Below are positions 8,120-16,050 of a stretch of 64,000 bases of DNA, piece by piece. The notes under the pieces are model-generated. The model was not told where the DNA came from. It saw only the letters and a list, made by a program, of their open reading frames with translations, and ran no database searches. The stretch lies in contig JBJOKE010000003.1 of the NCBI GenBank assembly GCA_046046245.1, positions 124,001 through 188,000 of the forward strand, read 5' to 3'. The DNA comes from UBA4615 sp046046245. Lineage in GTDB: Bacteria; Pseudomonadota; Gammaproteobacteria; Burkholderiales; Burkholderiaceae_E. The translations under genes were made by a program, and so were the position numbers. Position 1 is the first letter of the stretch; each line of letters begins with the position of its first letter.

Positions 8120-8829
8120 AGCACGTCGTCCTCGTCGTCGTCGGCCTCGCCGGCGGCCTTGGGCGGCGGGGGCGGCGGCGCGTCCATCGCGCGGTGATGG
8201 CGGGCGCGCAGCATCTCCATCGTGTCGCGGAAGATCTCGTAGTGCTCGCAGCGCAGCCGCCACGCGAGCTCGTGCCAGTCGCGGTCCTGCACCTCGCGCA
8301 GCGGCACCACGTCGCGCCGCGTGTCGGCGTCGAGCTCGCCATGCTGCAGGTCGGCGTTGGCGCGCGGGATCTCGTCGTCCTCGTCGCCCGCGTTCGGATC
8401 GAAGGTGCCGTGGCGGAAGAAGCGCTCGACCTCCTCGTGCCGGTCGCTGAAGTAGTCGCACAGCGCGTTCAGGCCGGCCTCGGTGGCGCCCAGCGCGACG
8501 ATGAAGTCGTCGGTGCGGTCCTCGTCGGCGAACACCACCGCGTTGACCATGCCGCGCAGCGCCTCGTGCGTGCGGTCGCCGTAGTCGCGCTCGAGCGCGA
8601 CGGCCGCGGCGAACTGCTCGGGCGAGATCAGCTCGCCCACGATCGACATCCGCGACGCGTCGTGCTCGCGCAGGATCGCGACCACGTCGCGCGGCGGCAT
8701 CTCGTCGATGATCCGGGCGAGCGCCCGGTCGCCCTCCCTGTCGGCGATCACCGCGAGCGCGCGCTCGGCGCCCTCGACGTCGCCGCCGTTCACGAGCGTG
8801 GAGACGGTCGTCACGATCGGGTGGCTCAC
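8116..8829 (-). CDS. Unrecognised protein with MgtE-N/FliG-like helical repeats, J-domain operon
   Basis: 237 residues, GTG start at 8829 overlapping the stop of the upstream gene by 4 bases. The first 80 or so residues (ALARIIDEMPPRDVVAILRE, ISPEQFAAAVALER) resemble the superhelical repeats of MgtE N-domains and FliG, here used presumably for protein contacts. The middle is a D/E-rich helical region and the end is a proline run (PPPPPPK) followed by an acidic tail DDDEDDVL. No enzyme motif. Third gene of the J-domain operon. Confidence 0.65.
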   Translation of the reverse strand: MSHPIVTTVSTLVNGGDVEGAERALAVIADREGDRALARIIDEMPPRDVVAILREHDASRMSIVGELISPEQFAAAVALERDYGDRTHEALRGMVNAVVFADEDRTDDFIVALGATEAGLNALCDYFSDRHEEVERFFRHGTFDPNAGDEDDEIPRANADLQHGELDADTRRDVVPLREVQDRDWHELAWRLRCEHYEIFRDTMEMLRARHHRAMDAPPPPPPKAAGEADDDEDDVL

Positions 8830-9389
8830 GGCTCGGTCCTCCGGTCGAAGCCCTGCTGCTCGAGGAAGTCCTCGCCGAGCGCCTCGCCGTCCTCGTCGTC
8901 GAGCCCGTCGTGCTCGTCGTCCTCGCCGCGCTCGCGGCGACCCTCGCCGTCGCCGTCCGCGTCGGCGGACGAGGCGGAGGCCGGCAGCGCCGCGCCGGAC
9001 GCGTGCGTCAGGAACTCGAGCGCGACCGCCGTGGCGAGGAAGTCCTCGCCGCCCGCCTCGGCCAGCACGCGGTCGACGAGCGGCCGTGCCCAGCCGGCCA
9101 CGCCCAGCTCGGCCGCGAGCTCCGCCCACGACGGGAACTCGCCCGGCTCGCCGGCGAGCAGCGCGGCGAGCCGCTCGCGCGACGCGGCGGCGAAGTCGAA
9201 CGCACGGTGGAACGCCGGCGCGAGCATCACCGGCGCCACCTCGAGCATCGGCAGCAGCGCGGCGAACTCCCGGCGCTTGTCGGCGAGCCGGCGGTCGAGG
9301 ACGTGGCCGCCCTCGGAATCGGTGCGCAGGTCGTCGAGCTCGGCCTCGTAGTCGACGCGCAGCTCGTGGAAGTAGCGGGACAGTCTCAT
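8826..9389 (-). CDS. Unrecognised protein with acidic tail, J-domain operon
   Basis: 187 residues; its ATG (9387-9389) overlaps the J-domain gene's stop as ATGA, which fixes the start. Residues 1-135 are helical (YFHELRVDYEAELDDLRTDS opening) and residues about 138-187 are very acidic and low-complexity (DADGDGEG, GEDDEHDGLDDEDGEAL), the kind of tail that mimics nucleic acid or solubilises clients. No recognised family. Directly follows the J protein, so it is a candidate client or adaptor of it. Confidence 0.65.
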   Translation of the reverse strand: MRLSRYFHELRVDYEAELDDLRTDSEGGHVLDRRLADKRREFAALLPMLEVAPVMLAPAFHRAFDFAAASRERLAALLAGEPGEFPSWAELAAELGVAGWARPLVDRVLAEAGGEDFLATAVALEFLTHASGAALPASASSADADGDGEGRRERGEDDEHDGLDDEDGEALGEDFLEQQGFDRRTEP

Positions 9390-9667
9390 TCGATCTCGTT
9401 CAGGTAGGTCTCGAACATCGCGCGCGAGGTCGCGGCCGGGTCGTCGAGCAGCCGCTTCTGGCGGGACGCGTCGTGCGCGCGGCGGCGCTCGTCGTCGGAG
9501 AGCAGCTCGAACGCCTCCTGCGCGGCGCGGAAACGCGCGGGCGCGTCCGGGTCGGGATTGCGGTCGGGGTGCCAGCGCGCCGCGAGCCGCCGGAAGGCCT
9601 GCTTGATGTCGGCGGCGCTCGCGGTCGAGGCGACGCCGAGCACGTCGTACGGATCCTGGGAGGACAC
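9386..9667 (-). CDS. J-domain-only co-chaperone-like protein
   Basis: 93 residues. DPYDVLGVASTASAADIKQAFRRLAARWHPDRNPD is a complete J domain with the HPD tripeptide at residues 33-35, which stimulates the ATPase of a DnaK-type Hsp70. There is no Gly/Phe region, zinc finger or substrate-binding domain, so this is a class C-type J protein whose client specificity must come from elsewhere, plausibly from the three proteins encoded after it. First gene of a four-gene unit with 4-base overlaps throughout. Confidence 0.88.
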   Translation of the reverse strand: MSSQDPYDVLGVASTASAADIKQAFRRLAARWHPDRNPDPDAPARFRAAQEAFELLSDDERRRAHDASRQKRLLDDPAATSRAMFETYLNEIE

Positions 9668-9748
9668 GGCGTGGGGGGGATTCGTGGGGAGAGGGCGAAG
9701 TGTAGCGTCGCGCGGCGCCGGAGCCTGCCGTCACGCCCGTCGCGACCC

Positions 9749-9778
9749 TTGACGCGTCGTGCGGCGACGGCCGAGAAT
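9749..9778 (+). promoter_or_regulatory. Predicted sigma-70 promoter of the plus-strand amidase
   Basis: TTGACG (9749-9754), 18 bases, GAGAAT (9773-9778). Start of transcription would fall near 9785, directly before the palindrome at 9787. The same layout occurs at 18595-18624 for the opposing operon, which supports both. Confidence 0.6.
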
Positions 9779-9786
9779 CGATTCAT

Positions 9787-9804
9787 TACTTTCCCTGGAA
9801 AGTA
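9787..9804. promoter_or_regulatory. 18-bp palindromic operator, copy 1
   Basis: TACTTTCC-CT-GGAAAGTA is a perfect palindrome outside its 2-base centre. It begins 8 bases after the predicted -10 box, so a bound protein would block initiation. A near-identical site at 18569-18586 has exactly the same placement. Size and symmetry suit a MarR- or GntR-type dimer; the MarR gene at 19805 is one candidate. Confidence 0.7.
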
Positions 9805-9877
9805 TATCGGTGCACCGGTGCCGACCGCGCCGGCCCGCCGCCCCACGTCCCCGCTCCGCTCCCCGCCGAGGTCCGCC

Positions 9878-11281
9878 ATGCCCATCGACGACCTGTCCTA
9901 CGCCACGATCACCGAGCTGGCCGACGCCTACCGCGCGCGCACGCTGTCCCCGGTCGAGGTGACCCGAGCGATGCTCGACCGCATCGCCGCGCTCGAGCCG
10001 CGGCTGCACGCCTTCGTCACCGTCACGCCGGAGATCGCGCTCGAGCAGGCGCGGCGCGCCGAGGCCGAGATGGCGCGCGGGGACTTCCGCGGACCGATGC
10101 ACGGCGTGCCGGTGGGCATCAAGGACCTGTGCGAGACGAAGGGCGTGCGCACCACCTGGGGCACGCGGATCCTGCGCGACCACGTGCCGACCGAGGACTG
10201 CACGGTCGTGAGGAAGCTCTTCGACGCGGGCGCGGTGATGATCGGCAAGCTGCAGATGACCGAGGGCGCCTACTCGGTCCACCACCCGGAGGTGATCCCG
10301 CCGGCGAACCCCTGGAACGCCGACCACTGGCCCGGGGTGTCGTCGAGCGGCTCGGGCGTCGCGCCCGCGGCCGGGCTCTGCTACGGCGCGATCGGCACCG
10401 ACACCGGCGGCTCGATCCGGTTCCCGTCGGGGCAGAACGCGATCACCGGCATCAAGCCGACCTGGGGCCGCGTGAGCCGCAGCGGCGTGCAACCGCTGGC
10501 CGACTCGCTCGATCACCTCGGCCCGATGTGCCGCAGCGCGGCCGACGCCGGGGCGATGTTCTCGGCGATGGCGGGCGTGGACCCGAAGGATCCGACCACG
10601 CTCGAGGCGCCGGTACCCGACTGCCTCGCCGGCATCGACGGCGGCATCGCCGGCCTGAAGGTGGCGATCGACCCGTCCTACGTCTACGGCGTCTGCTACC
10701 CCGAGACCGCGAAGGTGATCGACGAGGCGCGTCGGGTGCTCGCCTCGCTCGGCGCGACCGTCGTCGAGGTGTCGATGCCCTCGCTCACGACGCGGATGTA
10801 CAAGGACTGGGCGAAGCTGTGCTCGGTGGAGACCGCGGTCGCGCACGAGCGCTGGTATCCGGCCCGCAAGGACGAGTACGGCCCGGTGCTCGCCGACCTG
10901 ATCGAGCAGGGCCGGTCGCTGCCGGTGCTCGAGCTGACGAAGCTGATGCAGGACCGCCTGGTCTTCCAGGGGCAGCTGCGCAAGCTCTTCCGCCAGGTCG
11001 ACCTGCTGCTGGTCCCGGTGCATCCGTTCGGAAACCCGTCGGCGGCGCAGCTCGACGAGATCTTCCGCACGCCGAACGGCATCGACGACGTGCTGCGCTT
11101 CACCGGGCCCTTCGACATGTCCGGCAGCCCGACGATCACGCTGCCGGGCGGATTCGACGCGAAGGGCATGCCGATCGGGTTCCAGCTGGTCGGGCGGCAC
11201 CTGGACGAGGCGCTGCTGGTGCGCGCGGGGCATGCGTTCCAGCAGACGACGGACCACCACCTGCGGCATCCGACGCTCTGA
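9878..11281 (+). CDS. Amidase-signature hydrolase
   Basis: 467 residues. The Ser-cisSer-Lys triad is complete: K82 (VGIKDLC), cis-Ser S155 (PGVSSSGSG) and nucleophile S179 (DTGGSIRFPS), with the 24-residue Ser-Ser spacing of the family. It cleaves a C-N amide bond, freeing ammonia or an amine, in the cytosol. The start at 9878 follows a GC-rich leader without a strong ribosome binding site. It shares promoter-operator design with the convergent amidase/ABC operon, so it likely works on the same imported compound or on a later intermediate. Allophanate-, urethane- or amino-acid-amide substrates all remain open. Confidence 0.9.
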   Translation: MPIDDLSYATITELADAYRARTLSPVEVTRAMLDRIAALEPRLHAFVTVTPEIALEQARRAEAEMARGDFRGPMHGVPVGIKDLCETKGVRTTWGTRILRDHVPTEDCTVVRKLFDAGAVMIGKLQMTEGAYSVHHPEVIPPANPWNADHWPGVSSSGSGVAPAAGLCYGAIGTDTGGSIRFPSGQNAITGIKPTWGRVSRSGVQPLADSLDHLGPMCRSAADAGAMFSAMAGVDPKDPTTLEAPVPDCLAGIDGGIAGLKVAIDPSYVYGVCYPETAKVIDEARRVLASLGATVVEVSMPSLTTRMYKDWAKLCSVETAVAHERWYPARKDEYGPVLADLIEQGRSLPVLELTKLMQDRLVFQGQLRKLFRQVDLLLVPVHPFGNPSAAQLDEIFRTPNGIDDVLRFTGPFDMSGSPTITLPGGFDAKGMPIGFQLVGRHLDEALLVRAGHAFQQTTDHHLRHPTL

Positions 11282-11293
11282 GGGCAGGAGAAC

Positions 11294-11322
11294 GGGTCCG
11301 GTTCCCGCCGGGGACCGGACCC
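11294..11322. terminator. Hairpin between convergent amidase and ABC genes
   Basis: GGGTCCGGTTCCC (11294-11306) pairs with GGGACCGGACCC (11311-11322) with one bulged T and a 4-base loop. It sits between converging genes and could stop transcription from both sides. Confidence 0.55.
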
Positions 11323-11350
11323 GGATCGCCCGGGCGCCGGGCACCCGCCC

Positions 11351-12049
11351 CTACGGCGCCAGGTACCTCAGCAGCTCCGGATCGTCCTTCACCTGCGCGA
11401 CCGGCCCCGAGAGCGCCACCCGCCCGCGCTCCATCACGTAGGCCGTCTGCGCGACCCGCGTGGCCAGCTCGATGTGCTGCTCGACGAGGATCACCGCCAT
11501 CGTCGTCGCGAGCTTCTGCAGCTGGTCGGCGATCTCCTCGATCACGCCGATCCAGACGCCCTCGGTCGGCTCGTCGAGCATGAGCAGCTTCGGGCGACCG
11601 AGCATCGCCCGGCCGATCGCGAGCATCTTGCGCTCGCCGCCCGACAGCGTGCCCGCCGCCTGGTTCAGCCGCTTGCCGAGCTTGGGGAACACCGCGAGCA
11701 CCTCGTCGATGCCGCTCTGGTCCTTCTGCCGGATCGCGCCGAGCTGCAGGTTCTCCCGCACCGACAGTCCGGCGAACGCCGCGTTCTCCTGCGGCACGTA
11801 GCCCAGGCCCGCGCGCGCGCGCTGCTCCATCGCCATGTCGCCCACGCCGCGGCCGTCGAACTCGATCGAGCCCGACATCACCGGCAGGTCCCCGGCCAGC
11901 GTCTTCAGCAGCGTGGTCTTGCCCGCGCCGTTGCGGCCGAGCACGCAGATCGCCCCCTGCGCGGGCACCTCCAGAGAGAGCCCGAACAGCACCTGGCTGC
12001 GGCCGTAGCCGGAGCACAGGTCGGTGACCTTCAGGAGGGGTGCGCTCAT
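11351..12049 (-). CDS. HAAT-type ABC importer, ATP-binding protein (LivF/UrtE-like)
   Basis: 232 residues with Walker A GRNGAGKTT (38-46), signature LSGGE (135-139), Walker B LLMLDE (D159-E160) and the EQH switch histidine. The DEPTEG and ILVEQHIELA segments place it with LivF/UrtE. It hydrolyses ATP at the inner membrane to drive import with the adjacent second ATPase, two permeases and binding protein. Last gene of the minus operon, one base after the LivG/UrtD-like gene. Confidence 0.9.
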   Translation of the reverse strand: MSAPLLKVTDLCSGYGRSQVLFGLSLEVPAQGAICVLGRNGAGKTTLLKTLAGDLPVMSGSIEFDGRGVGDMAMEQRARAGLGYVPQENAAFAGLSVRENLQLGAIRQKDQSGIDEVLAVFPKLGKRLNQAAGTLSGGERKMLAIGRAMLGRPKLLMLDEPTEGVWIGVIEEIADQLQKLATTMAVILVEQHIELATRVAQTAYVMERGRVALSGPVAQVKDDPELLRYLAP

Positions 12050-12050
12050 C

Positions 12051-12788
12051 TCAGACCCGGGTGGTGTAGACCTGCTGGACCTTGTCGGAGCGCTGGATCT
12101 CGTCGACGGTACCCGAGTCCAGCACCTTGCCCTGGTCGAGCACGGTCAGCACGTCGCAGATGTCGCGGATGAAGTCGAGGTCGTGCTCGACGATCACCAG
12201 CGCACACTCGGACTTGATCGGCATCAGGAGCTCGCCGGTCACCCGCCGCTCCTCGGGGCTCATGCCGCCGGTGGGCTCGTCGAGCAGCAGCAGCTGCGGC
12301 TTGGGTGCGAGCGCCATCGCGATCTCCAGCCACTGCTGCTCGCCGTGCGACAGCGAGCCGGCGAGCTCGTCGGCACGGCCGGCGAGGCGGAAGCGCTCGA
12401 GCGCGTGCATCACCTCGCCGCGCAGCCGCACGCGGCTGCGCGAGCGGATCAGCGACCAGACGCCCTGGCCGGCCTGCAGCGCGAGCAGCACGTTGTCGTA
12501 GACCGAGAGCTCGGGCAGCACCGCGGTGATCTGGAACTTCAGGCTCATGCCCAGCCGCGAGCGCTCGTACGGCGTGGCGTTCGTGATGTCGGTGCCACCG
12601 AAGGACACGGCGCCGCTGGTGGGCAGGTGAGCGCCGGCGATCGCCTTCAGCAGCGTGCTCTTGCCCGAGCCGTTGGGCCCGATCAGGCCGTGGAAGGTGC
12701 CGGCGCGGACGGTGACGTCGACGCCGCCGAGCGCCTGCAGCGTGCCGAAGCGCTTGGTGACGCCGCGGACCTCCAGCAGCTCGCTCAC
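12051..12788 (-). CDS. HAAT-type ABC importer, ATP-binding protein (LivG/UrtD-like)
   Basis: 245 residues from the GTG at 12788, which overlaps the permease stop by 4 bases. Walker A is GPNGSGKST (37-45). The signature reads LSHGEQQWLEIAM rather than the LivG-type LAYGxQRxLEI; LSHGxxQWLEI is characteristic of the urea importer subunit UrtD and amide-type relatives, which argues for a urea- or amide-like substrate rather than leucine. Walker B is LLLLDEP. Upstream coding in the same frame beyond 12788 is a shadow of the permease gene. Confidence 0.9.
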   Translation of the reverse strand: MSELLEVRGVTKRFGTLQALGGVDVTVRAGTFHGLIGPNGSGKSTLLKAIAGAHLPTSGAVSFGGTDITNATPYERSRLGMSLKFQITAVLPELSVYDNVLLALQAGQGVWSLIRSRSRVRLRGEVMHALERFRLAGRADELAGSLSHGEQQWLEIAMALAPKPQLLLLDEPTGGMSPEERRVTGELLMPIKSECALVIVEHDLDFIRDICDVLTVLDQGKVLDSGTVDEIQRSDKVQQVYTTRV

Positions 12789-13807
12789 CGTTCGCGCCCC
12801 CCGTACGACCCGATCCGCTCGCGGGCGGACACGAAGAAGCCGAGGATGCCGGTCGGCTTGAAGACGACCACCGCGAGCAGCACCACGCCGAGGATCACCG
12901 GCCAGTACTGCTTGATCGCGTCCTGGTCGGCGAGCACGTAGCTGATGGTCTCGATCAGGAAGGTGCCGATCACCGGTCCGATCAGCGTGCCGCTGCCCCC
13001 GAAGAGCGCGTAGAGCACGGCCGTGGTGGACAGGCCCGGTCCCATGTTGCCCGGCCCGATGAAGCCCTGGTGGTACGAGTAGAGCGCGCCGGCGAGCCCG
13101 GCGAGCAGGCCGGCGAACGAGAAGATCAGCGCCTTGAAGACCTGGATCCGGTAGCCGAAGAACGCGAGCCGCTCCTCGTTCTGCCGCATGCCGGCGAGCA
13201 CGAGCCCGAACTGCGACCGCACCACGTAGCGCGAGGCCGCGTAGCAGGCGACGAGGATCGCGAGCGTCATGTAGTAGAAGCCCGGCCCCTCGACCATCTC
13301 CAACTCGCCCCACTGCAGCAGCTTGACCGACGACAGCCCGTTGCCCGCGCCGACGTACTGCCAGCCGGAGACCAGCCGCTCGGCCGCGTAGGCGCCGGTC
13401 AGCGTGCCCAGCGACACGAAGATCACCGTGGGCGTGCGCTTGCCCAGCAGCAGGAATGCGGCGAACGCGAACGACAGCAGCAGCCCCACCGCCATCGCGA
13501 TCGGCAGCGTGCCCCAGCCGTGGCTGAACTCCATGTCGCGGCCGATCAGCGCGATCGCGTAGCCGGCCACGCCGAAGAAGAGCGCCTGGCCGAAGCTCAT
13601 GATGCCGGAGTAGCCCCAGCACAGGTCGAAGCTGATCGCGAGCAGCGACAGGATCAGCACGTTCGTCGCCAGCGTGATCAGTTCCGGGTTCGAGCTCAGC
13701 AGCAGCGGCGCGACGAGCGCGGCCGCGAGCATCGCGATCTCGACGACGGGCAGCATGCGCCGCGGGCGGGCGCCCGGGACGGCGGCGGGGGTGGACGGAG
13801 TCGTCAT
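12785..13807 (-). CDS. HAAT-type ABC importer, permease (LivM/UrtC-like)
   Basis: About 340 residues, mostly hydrophobic helices, with the LSLLAISFDLCWGYSGIMSFGQALFFG region and the ALFGGSGTLIGPVIGTFLIE region that mark LivM-type permeases. I chose the ATG at 13807 (MTTPSTP) because the alternative ATG at 13837 abuts a strong hairpin (13838-13868). Inner membrane; forms the channel with the LivH/UrtB-like permease at 15148. Confidence 0.88.
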   Translation of the reverse strand: MTTPSTPAAVPGARPRRMLPVVEIAMLAAALVAPLLLSSNPELITLATNVLILSLLAISFDLCWGYSGIMSFGQALFFGVAGYAIALIGRDMEFSHGWGTLPIAMAVGLLLSFAFAAFLLLGKRTPTVIFVSLGTLTGAYAAERLVSGWQYVGAGNGLSSVKLLQWGELEMVEGPGFYYMTLAILVACYAASRYVVRSQFGLVLAGMRQNEERLAFFGYRIQVFKALIFSFAGLLAGLAGALYSYHQGFIGPGNMGPGLSTTAVLYALFGGSGTLIGPVIGTFLIETISYVLADQDAIKQYWPVILGVVLLAVVVFKPTGILGFFVSARERIGSYGGRER

Positions 13808-13837
13808 GGCTGGCTGAGGAGGACGCCCGGCTCGCAT

Positions 13838-13868
13838 CGGCGGCGGCGCGGGGCCCGCCCCGCCGCCG
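13838..13868 (-). promoter_or_regulatory. Intercistronic hairpin after the binding-protein gene
   Basis: CGGCGGCG at the left and the arm at 13857-13868 (GCCCCGCCGCCG) form a long GC stem with a small internal bulge, between the binding-protein stop and the permease start. Such hairpins often protect the binding-protein mRNA so that it is made in excess over the permeases. Confidence 0.45.
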
Positions 13869-13888
13869 TGCGTCGTCTCAGGTCGGTG

Positions 13889-15151
13889 TCAGCACTCCTT
13901 GGGGTCGACCATGTTGAACTTGGAGATGATGTCCCAGCGCAGCTTGTCGCCCTCGATCTTCTTGCACTGCGCGATGTACATGTTCATCTTCGCGTGCATC
14001 TTGCCGGGGACCATCTCCGCGCCGCCGCCGGGGCCCTTGTCGATCTTCGCCTTGTCGAGCGCGGCCGAGACCGCCTCGCGCGCCACGTCGCCCTTGGTCG
14101 CCTTGACAGCGGCCTCGTAGAGGCGGATGCCGCGGTACATGCCGGTCGCCGCGCTGCCCGCGGTGAACTGGTACTTCGTGCCGGGGAACTTCTTCGCGTA
14201 GGCCGCGAGCAGCTCCTTGCTGAACGCGTCGTCCACCGTGTGGAAGAAGTCGAGGCACGAGTAGACGCCCTCGAGCTCGCGCGCCGGCACGTAGTTCAGC
14301 GAGTTCTCGTCGAAGTAGACGCAGGCCTGCACGCCGCCGCGCTGCGGGAAGCCCGACTCGTAGAGCTGCTTCATGAACGGCTGCAGCCCCGGCGGGATCA
14401 CCGTGTTGAAGACGCAGTCGACCTTGCCGTCGCGGATCTTGTTGATCGTCGCCGAGTACTCGGCCTGGTCGAGCGGGTAGTACTCCTCGAACACCACCTC
14501 GCCGCCGTTGGCCTCGATGACCTTGCGCGCGTACTTGTTCAGCAGCTGCGGCCAGACGTAGTTGGCCGAGGGCATCGCGAAGCGCTTCTTGCCGACGGTC
14601 TTGATCAGGTACGGAACCAGCTCGTCGATCTGCTGCGCGGGCGAGGGGCCGGTGTTGAAGAGGTGCTTGGTGCACTCCTGGCCCTCGTACAGCTGCGGAT
14701 AGACGTAGAGCGTCTTGCCGCGGTTGACGATCGGGTCCTTGATCGCCTGGCGCATCGCGGACGTGATGCCGCCGAACACCACGTCGACCTTGTCGCGCTG
14801 GATCAGCTTGCGGACGTTGGCCACCGCGGCCTTCGGATCCGACGCGGTGTCCTCGAGGAACACCTCGACCGGCCGGCCGGCCATGCCGCCCGCGGCGTTG
14901 ATCTGCTCGATCGCGAGCTGCGCGACCTGCCAGTTCGAGTTGCCCGAGGGCGCGATCGGGCCGGTGATGTCGGTGGCGATGCCGATCTTGATCGCCTTCT
15001 TGCCCTGGCCCCAGGCGGCGGGCAGGAACCAGCTGCCGGTGCCGCCTGCGGTCCAGCCGGCGGCCGCGAGCGCGGTCGAGCCGGCGATGAAGCCGCGGCG
15101 GCCGGGACGGGCCGGGGCGGCGGGGGTGCCTTCCACCTTGTCGTGGTTCAT
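13889..15151 (-). CDS. ABC importer substrate-binding protein (UrtA/FmdD/AmiC-like)
   Basis: 420 residues, ATG at 15151 behind an AGGA ribosome binding site. The N-terminus has a Tat-like RPGRRGFIAGS motif and hydrophobic stretch, consistent with export. The mature protein has the type I periplasmic-binding fold (IKIGIATDITGPIAPSG, INAAGGMAGRPVEV, EDTASDPKAAVANVRKLI). The LYVYPQLYEGQECTK block corresponds to the YPxxYEGxEx segment of urea, formamide and amide binders (UrtA, FmdD, AmiC), not of leucine binders. Its ATG-proximal end overlaps the permease gene upstream by 4 bases. Confidence 0.9.
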   Translation of the reverse strand: MNHDKVEGTPAAPARPGRRGFIAGSTALAAAGWTAGGTGSWFLPAAWGQGKKAIKIGIATDITGPIAPSGNSNWQVAQLAIEQINAAGGMAGRPVEVFLEDTASDPKAAVANVRKLIQRDKVDVVFGGITSAMRQAIKDPIVNRGKTLYVYPQLYEGQECTKHLFNTGPSPAQQIDELVPYLIKTVGKKRFAMPSANYVWPQLLNKYARKVIEANGGEVVFEEYYPLDQAEYSATINKIRDGKVDCVFNTVIPPGLQPFMKQLYESGFPQRGGVQACVYFDENSLNYVPARELEGVYSCLDFFHTVDDAFSKELLAAYAKKFPGTKYQFTAGSAATGMYRGIRLYEAAVKATKGDVAREAVSAALDKAKIDKGPGGGAEMVPGKMHAKMNMYIAQCKKIEGDKLRWDIISKFNMVDPKEC

Positions 15152-16005
15152 TTCCTTGCTCCTGCGATGAAGCCCTGTGGGCGTAGCTTGACGATGACCA
15201 GCGCGATCACGAACACGAGCGGGTCGGCGAAGACCGGCGGCACCGCCCACGGCAGCCCGGCGGCCAGCGCGCCGATCGCGGCCGCGCCCACCACCGGTCC
15301 CTCGAAGGTGCCGACCCCGCCCAGCATCACCGACAGGAATCCCTGCACCAGGAAGCGCAGGCCCATGTCGGCCGAGAGCTGGTAGAGCGGCACCACCAGC
15401 GCGCCCGCGAGCCCGGCGAGCGCGGCGCCGAACGCGAAGGTGGCGGTGTACAGCGTGTCGGTGGAGATCCCGCAGGCGCGGGCGAGCATCGCGTTCTCGA
15501 GCGAGCCGCGGATGCGCAGGCCGAACGAGGTGCGGACGAGGAAGAGCCAGCTGCCCGCGATCACCGCCGCCGTCGTCACGATGATGAAGGTGCGCCAGAT
15601 CGAGAAGTCGAGGCCGAGCGCCGTCCACGAGCCCGGCCAGGGCTCGGGCACCGACCGGTAGTGGCCGCCCAGCAGCCCGCGCACGATCTCGCGGATGATC
15701 AGCCCGATCGCATAGGTGCCGAGCATCGCGATGATCGGGGACGCGTAGAAGCGCCGGATGATCGTGCGCTCGAGCACCACGCCGAAGAGCCCCACGACGA
15801 TCGGCGCGGCGACGATGCCGACCCAGATGTTCATCCCCGCCTCGTGGACGATGAACACCGTGTAGGCGCCCAGCAGCACCAGCTCGCCGTGGGCGAAGTT
15901 GAAGATCCCCATCATGCTGGCGATCACGCCCAGCCCGAGGACGATCAGCACCATCACCGAGGTGAAGGCGAGGATGTCGAACGCGAAGCGGACCAGGTCG
16001 AGCAT
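15148..16005 (-). CDS. HAAT-type ABC importer, permease (LivH/UrtB-like)
   Basis: 285 residues, the usual LivH length, with the MGIFNFAHGELVLLGAY segment near residue 32 and the FLSVMLGGVGTFEGPVVGA segment near residue 225 that define LivH-type permeases. Inner membrane. Its stop overlaps the binding-protein start by 4 bases (ATGA), so the two are translationally coupled. Confidence 0.9.
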   Translation of the reverse strand: MLDLVRFAFDILAFTSVMVLIVLGLGVIASMMGIFNFAHGELVLLGAYTVFIVHEAGMNIWVGIVAAPIVVGLFGVVLERTIIRRFYASPIIAMLGTYAIGLIIREIVRGLLGGHYRSVPEPWPGSWTALGLDFSIWRTFIIVTTAAVIAGSWLFLVRTSFGLRIRGSLENAMLARACGISTDTLYTATFAFGAALAGLAGALVVPLYQLSADMGLRFLVQGFLSVMLGGVGTFEGPVVGAAAIGALAAGLPWAVPPVFADPLVFVIALVIVKLRPQGFIAGARK

Positions 16006-16050
16006 GGGGTGGCGAAGGAGGCGCGCGTCGCCGCGCGCCGTGGAAGGCCG

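Noticed and set aside
5229..8342. 1037-codon open frame on the minus strand across the MFS gene and J-domain operon
   Set aside because: Arg/Ala/Gly-rich composition and full overlap with real genes that carry family motifs; a GC-rich shadow frame.
12051..13622. Very long LivG-like frame beginning at 13622
   Set aside because: Only the part from the GTG at 12788 is ATPase-like; the rest is an out-of-frame reading of the permease gene.
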